A stretch of DNA of 35,657 bases from Treponema sp. GTDB taxonomy: Bacteria > Spirochaetota > Spirochaetia > Treponematales > Breznakiellaceae. The notes below the pieces were generated by a model, which made no database searches, was not told the origin of the DNA, and saw only the letters and a list, made by a program, of their open reading frames with translations. Location of the stretch: NCBI GenBank assembly GCA_009778545.1, contig WRJO01000011.1, positions 1 to 35,657 on the forward strand. The letters run 5' to 3'. Each line of letters opens with the position of its first letter. Positions within the stretch are counted from its first letter, which is position 1. The translations under genes were made by a program, and so were the position numbers. Below are positions 31,700 to 35,657 of the stretch, one piece after another.

Positions 31700-32983
31700 T
31701 TATGCCGGCTGCCTCGAGATCCTGGCAGCAAACGGCGATTTGGTGCTGTTAAAAGCCTCGTATTCGTTCCACGCGTCTTCCTGCGCCTTAATCCGCGCTT
31801 CGTTGATCTTTGGGAAATTTCTTTCCGCGATTTCGACGATGCCCCTGTCGATTTCGCCCTGGTTTGCCAGGGTGAACAGTATCTCCATAACTTTTTCCCT
31901 GTCCATTCCCGCCCGGTAAGGACGGTCTTCGGCAAGGGCTGTCAGAATGTCCGCGACAGTCATAATCCGCTCCAGGCGGCTTATGTCCTCGCCCTTTGTA
32001 TGGAATGGATAGCCGCTGCCGTCCTGTTTTTCATGGTGGTGCGCTGCCCATGCGGCAATGTCTTCCATGCCGCTTACCTTGTTCAGGACGGAATAGGTAT
32101 AGTAGGTGTGTTTCCGTATCGCGTTGAAGTCTTCCATGCTTAACGCGCCGTTTTTTTCCAGAATTTCATTCGATACGGAGAGTTTTCCCAGGTCATGCAG
32201 GAAGCCCGCAATTTCCATCAGTTTGCATTCCCGTTCGGAAAAACCGGCTGCTGCGGTAAGTTCCCGGACCACCGCCGCAACGCCGCATGAATGGGTTGCG
32301 GTAAACCTGCTTCTGAAGTCAATGATCTGCGCGACTATCTTTGCGAAGCAGCGGAGCGTTTCCGGCTCGATAACTTCCTTGGAAAACCGCACCTCCTGCA
32401 TCCTGCCCCTTTCAAATGAAGGCAGAAAGGCCTCAACCCACACATATTCCAGGTTCACCAGCCGCAGGAAGGCAATAAAGCTGGCAGGATGGAATTTCTG
32501 GTATTTTTTGGAGATTTTTTCCACCACTCCCATAACCTGCCCCAGTACCTCGCGGTTCTCGTCAAACAGAATGGCGACCCGGTCCGCCAGGTGGATGACA
32601 TAGCTGCCAAGCGGCACGTTGTACCCCGCCGAGTGATAATCGGCATGGTGGTACCTGATCAGTTTGGCGGCCCTGGCAAGCGGCCTGAAATTCTTCAGGA
32701 GCTTGTACCCCAGAAAGGCGTGCCGGTTCAGCTCGCTGTCATGGTATTCAAGCGTCTGGGCTTCTATCCGTTCCCCGATGGAAAATGCCCCGATGTCGTG
32801 CAGCATGGACGCCAGGACAATATCCTGAACATCGCTGTTCGGCAGGTTCATCTGCAGCGCGATATGGCCCGCAATGTAGGCGACCTTTTTGTGGTGGCGG
32901 TTCAGCACCGGGGACACCAGGTCGATAGCCTCCGATATCGCGCAAACAAAGTCATAAATTGGAATTTCATTTCGTACGTTCAT
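31700..32983 (-). CDS. HD-GYP protein with two HD domains (probable c-di-GMP phosphodiesterase)
   Basis: 427 residues from the ATG at 32983; an upstream frame is open to 33070 without support. The first HD domain (about 25-150) has H30/H31, MLHDIGAFS with H62-D63, and YHHADYHSAGY (111-121). The second (about 225-365) is a canonical HD-GYP: H231, FLHDLGK with H263-D264, KHTYYTY (291-297), HHEKQDGSGYP (316-326) and VADILTALAEDRPYR. HD-GYP enzymes hydrolyse c-di-GMP to GMP or pGpG. The tandem layout is less common; the first domain has most metal ligands and may be active or regulatory. No membrane segment is present. It is divergent from a diguanylate cyclase gene 120 bp away and precedes a chemoreceptor gene. 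Confidence 0.9.
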   Translation of the reverse strand: MNVRNEIPIYDFVCAISEAIDLVSPVLNRHHKKVAYIAGHIALQMNLPNSDVQDIVLASMLHDIGAFSIGERIEAQTLEYHDSELNRHAFLGYKLLKNFRPLARAAKLIRYHHADYHSAGYNVPLGSYVIHLADRVAILFDENREVLGQVMGVVEKISKKYQKFHPASFIAFLRLVNLEYVWVEAFLPSFERGRMQEVRFSKEVIEPETLRCFAKIVAQIIDFRSRFTATHSCGVAAVVRELTAAAGFSERECKLMEIAGFLHDLGKLSVSNEILEKNGALSMEDFNAIRKHTYYTYSVLNKVSGMEDIAAWAAHHHEKQDGSGYPFHTKGEDISRLERIMTVADILTALAEDRPYRAGMDREKVMEILFTLANQGEIDRGIVEIAERNFPKINEARIKAQEDAWNEYEAFNSTKSPFAARISRQPA

Positions 32984-33064
32984 ACCTAAAATGTAGGTTT
33001 TGGGAAATTCACAAATAATACCTGTCTGGAGAAAATACCTGTCGCAAAATACACCCGCAATGCC

Positions 33065-33093
33065 TTGCATTTTGCCGTGATTTGTCGTATTAT
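33065..33093 (+). promoter_or_regulatory. Candidate promoter of the diguanylate cyclase gene
   Basis: TTGCAT (33065-33070) and TATTAT (33088-33093) are exactly 17 nt apart. The predicted start of transcription (about 33100) is only about four bases before the ATG at 33104, and no Shine-Dalgarno sequence is present. The mRNA may be nearly leaderless. Confidence 0.5.
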
Positions 33094-33103
33094 TTACCTA
33101 TTG

Positions 33104-34600
33104 ATGCAGCAGCAAAATGACCGGGCTCCGGTAAAACGAAAATATGTCTTCTTCTCCGTTGTTTTGTTCGCGGTTATCCTGATATTCGGGAGTTTGGCGT
33201 TTGTTTTCTCCATGCGGGACATCCGCCATGCCAGCGCGGGAAGGGAGATCTCCCAGGAAGTCGAGCTTGAAAAGCTCAGGCTGGAAGCTGCGGTGAACGG
33301 GGAAATTTCCCTGGTTCTGAAAATGGCCGATTCCCCCCTGATTCGGCGGTTTTTCATTGATCCCGACAACGCCGCGCTGGAAAGGGCCGCATTTGAGGAG
33401 TTTGCCGGGTACCGGCGGTCTTTCGCCTCCGGGTCGATTTTCTGGATAAACGATACCGACCTGAAATTCCACTACAACGATTATTATGCCTATACCGTAG
33501 ATCCCGATGATCCGGAGGACTACTGGTATAACATGACCATCAAGGGAACCGAAGAGTTCAACTTCAATATCAATTACAACCCCCATCTTGACCTGACCGA
33601 CCTATGGATAAACGCCCCCGTCTTTGATTCGGAGCGAAGGCCCATCGGCATTGTGGGAACGGGAATGGATGTGCTGGCATTTATCGATACCATCTACCAC
33701 CAATATACGGGCGCCGCCGAGCTGTTCTTTTTTGACAAAAACGGAGAAATAACCGGAGCGCAGGACAGGAGCCTTGTCACCAACAAGGTCAGCCTGGAAA
33801 GAGGGCTTGGCAAAACCGGCGCCGCAATTTTTTCCATGCTGGATATTCTGGAAGGCGAGGCAATAGAGTACTTCAGCGTTCCCGGCGGGGTCGCCGCCCT
33901 GGGCGCAATTCCCAACCTGGACTGGTACGTATGCGCCGTCTTCCCCATCGGCCTGAAAGAAACGCTCAAAACTTCCATGACGGTGCTATTTATTGCGATG
34001 ATGGCCGTTGTGGCGGGCATCATCAGCATCTTCAACCTGATTCAGATCAACATCGAGCTGAACAGGGAACGGAACATTTACCGGGATATGTCCATCGCCG
34101 ACGCGCTCACCGGAATCTACAACCGCCGGTTTCTTGACGAAAGCCTGGAACGGGTCATCAAGACATTATCCCGTTCGGAAAGCAAGCTGAGCGTTCTGAT
34201 GCTGGATGTCGACTACTTCAAGAAATACAACGACACATATGGGCACAACATGGGCGACCTCTGCCTTAAAACGCTGGCGAACACCCTTGCCCAAAGCATC
34301 GTCCGTGTGGATGATTTTATTGCCCGCTACGGCGGAGAAGAATTTGTCATCGTTCTGCCGAACGCCGGCGATCACGGCGCAGAGACAGTGGCAAACAGGG
34401 TGCTGAAAAACATACGCGAGCGGAACATTCCCCATAAGGAAAGCGATGTGGCGGACTTTGTTACCGTTTCAATCGGCGGCATAACCAGCAATGTGGAACA
34501 TTCGCACAATGCGCATGATTACCTGAAAAAGGCCGATGAAGCGCTGTATTTATCCAAACAAAACGGCCGCAACCGATATACAGCGCTGACTCAAATATAA
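33104..34600 (+). CDS. Membrane diguanylate cyclase (Cache-GGDEF)
   Basis: 498 residues from the ATG at 33104. Membrane helices at about 14-36 and 289-312 enclose a periplasmic Cache-type sensor domain (SGSIFWINDTDLKFHYNDYY near 109-128; RPIGIVGTGMDVLAF near 179-193). The GGDEF domain (about 328-495) has ADALTGIYNRRFLDE (332-346), LDVDYFKKYND (367-377) and the active site GGEEF (410-414). R401-x-x-D404 lies five residues before it, the usual inhibitory I-site, so c-di-GMP feedback is expected. The enzyme makes c-di-GMP from two GTP in response to an outside signal. It is divergent from the HD-GYP gene, so synthesis and breakdown are encoded side by side. The ATG at 33065 is rejected because it lies in the putative -35 box. 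Confidence 0.93.
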   Translation: MQQQNDRAPVKRKYVFFSVVLFAVILIFGSLAFVFSMRDIRHASAGREISQEVELEKLRLEAAVNGEISLVLKMADSPLIRRFFIDPDNAALERAAFEEFAGYRRSFASGSIFWINDTDLKFHYNDYYAYTVDPDDPEDYWYNMTIKGTEEFNFNINYNPHLDLTDLWINAPVFDSERRPIGIVGTGMDVLAFIDTIYHQYTGAAELFFFDKNGEITGAQDRSLVTNKVSLERGLGKTGAAIFSMLDILEGEAIEYFSVPGGVAALGAIPNLDWYVCAVFPIGLKETLKTSMTVLFIAMMAVVAGIISIFNLIQINIELNRERNIYRDMSIADALTGIYNRRFLDESLERVIKTLSRSESKLSVLMLDVDYFKKYNDTYGHNMGDLCLKTLANTLAQSIVRVDDFIARYGGEEFVIVLPNAGDHGAETVANRVLKNIRERNIPHKESDVADFVTVSIGGITSNVEHSHNAHDYLKKADEALYLSKQNGRNRYTALTQI

Positions 34601-34604
34601 TCCG

Positions 34605-35135
34605 CTATTTGGCGGCGTATATTCTTACCCCGTCGTTGCTGTATGTTTCAATTACTTCAACATCAATGCAAAAAACCCTCAGAAGGGGGTTGTCGATGCT
34701 TCCGAAATTCCGTTTGGCGTAATAATTGGTATCCAGCGCGCGTTCCTTCAGGTCCCTGTCTTCGATAAAAACAACTTTGCCGTTCAGCGACAGCACCGGT
34801 TCCCAGTCCTCGGGGTATGTGCAATACGAAACATCGGGATACTCAAGCAGCTGCGAGTACATCGGTTTATCGCTGGTGGTGCAGAAATACGCCCTGTTCC
34901 CCTCGGCAAACGAAAAGGTTATTATCTGCGTCCGCAGGCCTTCGGCAGTACGGTTGGCCAGAAGGCCGTTTCGGTATCCTTCCAGAATATCGTTAAAATC
35001 GGTTACGTCCTTTTTTTCCAAATTCGCCAAATTCCTTTCCGCTGTGACCGCCGGTTTGCTGACGCATCCCATTGCCAAAAGCCCGATAATTACGATACCG
35101 CCGATTAGGGCAGGCACTTTTCCCAGGTTTTTCAT
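34605..35135 (-). CDS. Lipoprotein with pyridoxamine-5'-phosphate-oxidase-like (FMN split-barrel) domain
   Basis: 176 residues from the ATG at 35135, five bases after GGAGG; the adjacent ATG at 35138 is nearly as good. The signal peptide ends in a strong lipobox LAMGC (Cys24). The rest resembles the FMN-binding split-barrel family: LRTQIITFSFAEGNRAYFCT, TSDKPMYSQLLEYPDVSYCT and a GKVVFIEDRDLKERALD segment, matching the sequence 'strand, TxxxKxxxL..NP.V...' of pyridoxamine-phosphate-oxidase-like proteins. Such domains are normally cytoplasmic. A lipid-anchored version would need flavin or another ligand outside the cytoplasm. Enzymatic activity cannot be claimed. The gene converges with the diguanylate cyclase gene, four bases apart. 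Confidence 0.78.
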   Translation of the reverse strand: MKNLGKVPALIGGIVIIGLLAMGCVSKPAVTAERNLANLEKKDVTDFNDILEGYRNGLLANRTAEGLRTQIITFSFAEGNRAYFCTTSDKPMYSQLLEYPDVSYCTYPEDWEPVLSLNGKVVFIEDRDLKERALDTNYYAKRNFGSIDNPLLRVFCIDVEVIETYSNDGVRIYAAK

Positions 35136-35263
35136 CATTTCCTCCAGATTTTTTTCAGAAATTACTATATTCCGCCAGGCTGTAAGTGTCAATAGTTAGC
35201 CGCGGCAGGTAGTGACTTTTTTTCATACATTATGATAGGATACGGTCGTTAGGAGGATGATGC

Positions 35264-35657
35264 ATGCCCAAAAAAAGCTTCAGAATCAAAATCATTATTC
35301 CTATAGTCATTGTTTTGGTCGCGCTGGTTGTTACGCTCAATATTTTTCTGTCGCTGCGTTTTTCGGCCATACGGGATACCCTTGCCGACGAAAAACACGT
35401 CGCGAACATCAACAGCCTGTATCGTTACCTTGCCACCAACGAAGCCGCTTCCAGGGCGGCGGCTGTTTCTATGGCAGCCAATCCAGCAGTTATCAGGGCC
35501 ATAAAAGAACGCAACACAAATGAACTGCTGCTGATTTTCAGCCGCGTGCAGGATCTGTATTGGGTAAACTACTATACGATTTGCGACAGCGAAGGAGTTG
35601 CGCTGGCAAGGACCCATGACCCCGGCAATTTCGGCGATTCTGTTTTGAATCAGCAGA
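35264..35657 (+). CDS. Membrane sensor or chemoreceptor, N-terminal part, cut by the window edge
   Basis: The frame from the ATG at 35264 stays open to the window end (131 codons). AGGAGG at 35251-35256 lies seven bases upstream. An N-terminal membrane helix (about 8-31) is followed by a helical region (ADEKHVANINSLYRYLATNE) and a Cache-like strand segment, YYTICDSEGVALARTHDPGN with a following FGDS, typical of double-Cache chemoreceptors. The output domain is outside the window, so a chemoreceptor is likely but a kinase or cyclase is not excluded. It is divergent from the lipoprotein gene at 34605-35135, with 128 bp between them. Confidence 0.78.
   Translation, partial: MPKKSFRIKIIIPIVIVLVALVVTLNIFLSLRFSAIRDTLADEKHVANINSLYRYLATNEAASRAAAVSMAANPAVIRAIKERNTNELLLIFSRVQDLYWVNYYTICDSEGVALARTHDPGNFGDSVLNQQ

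Overview
The window looks like a chromosomal segment of a spirochaete, most probably a Treponema-type bacterium of the gut (inference). The support is indirect. There are several secreted proteins with loose lipoboxes, many chemoreceptors, c-di-GMP enzymes, a FapA-family protein, a dephospho-CoA kinase with an odd P-loop, and lipoproteins built from bacterial Ig-like (Big_3) and InlB-type repeats. No rRNA, tRNA, CRISPR array or intact transposase was found.

Layout. (1) 1-1450: the start of a retropepsin-like protease on the minus strand, then about 1.1 kb without a convincing gene. That stretch holds two copies of a composite element made of a 44-bp direct repeat, an 18-nt spacer and long inverted-repeat arms; the second copy runs up to the murG start. 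(2) 1451-7070: a tight plus-strand operon of murG, cvpA, holB (delta'), an NtrB-like histidine kinase and an NtrC-like sigma-54 activator. (3) 7202-19140: four consecutive paralogous lipoproteins of about 920-1010 residues. Each has Big_3 modules, a short beta-helix segment, another Big_3, an InlB-type module and a glycine-rich C-terminal beta-helix. The first has its own terminator; the other three form an operon. (4) 19144-22227: minus-strand pair of a LysM protein with an Hsp70 substrate-binding-like cytoplasmic domain and a lipoprotein lytic transglycosylase. (5) 22359-25567: plus-strand TPR protein with an Mrr-like C-terminus, a cupin and a soluble chemoreceptor with a CZB domain. (6) 25671-26988: coaE and a SPOR protein on the minus strand, divergent from a FapA/DUF342 gene. 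(7) 28665-29465: a higBA toxin-antitoxin pair behind a consensus promoter, then a fossil SEC-C motif and a terminator. (8) 29494-35657: a signalling cluster of a Cache-type chemoreceptor, a tandem-HD HD-GYP protein, a divergent membrane diguanylate cyclase, a lipoprotein resembling pyridoxamine-phosphate oxidases, and the start of another membrane sensor.

How the parts may fit (inference). Envelope themes dominate: lipid II synthesis (MurG), peptidoglycan binding and cleavage (LysM, SPOR, transglycosylase) and large surface proteins. The NtrBC-like pair and the chemoreceptor and c-di-GMP genes would connect environmental signals to envelope and motility functions. The points most worth following up are the lipoprotein array, the co-varying inverted repeats before murG, the Hsp70-like/LysM fusion, the TPR/Mrr-like fusion and several genes, higB above all, whose promoters predict leaderless or nearly leaderless mRNAs.
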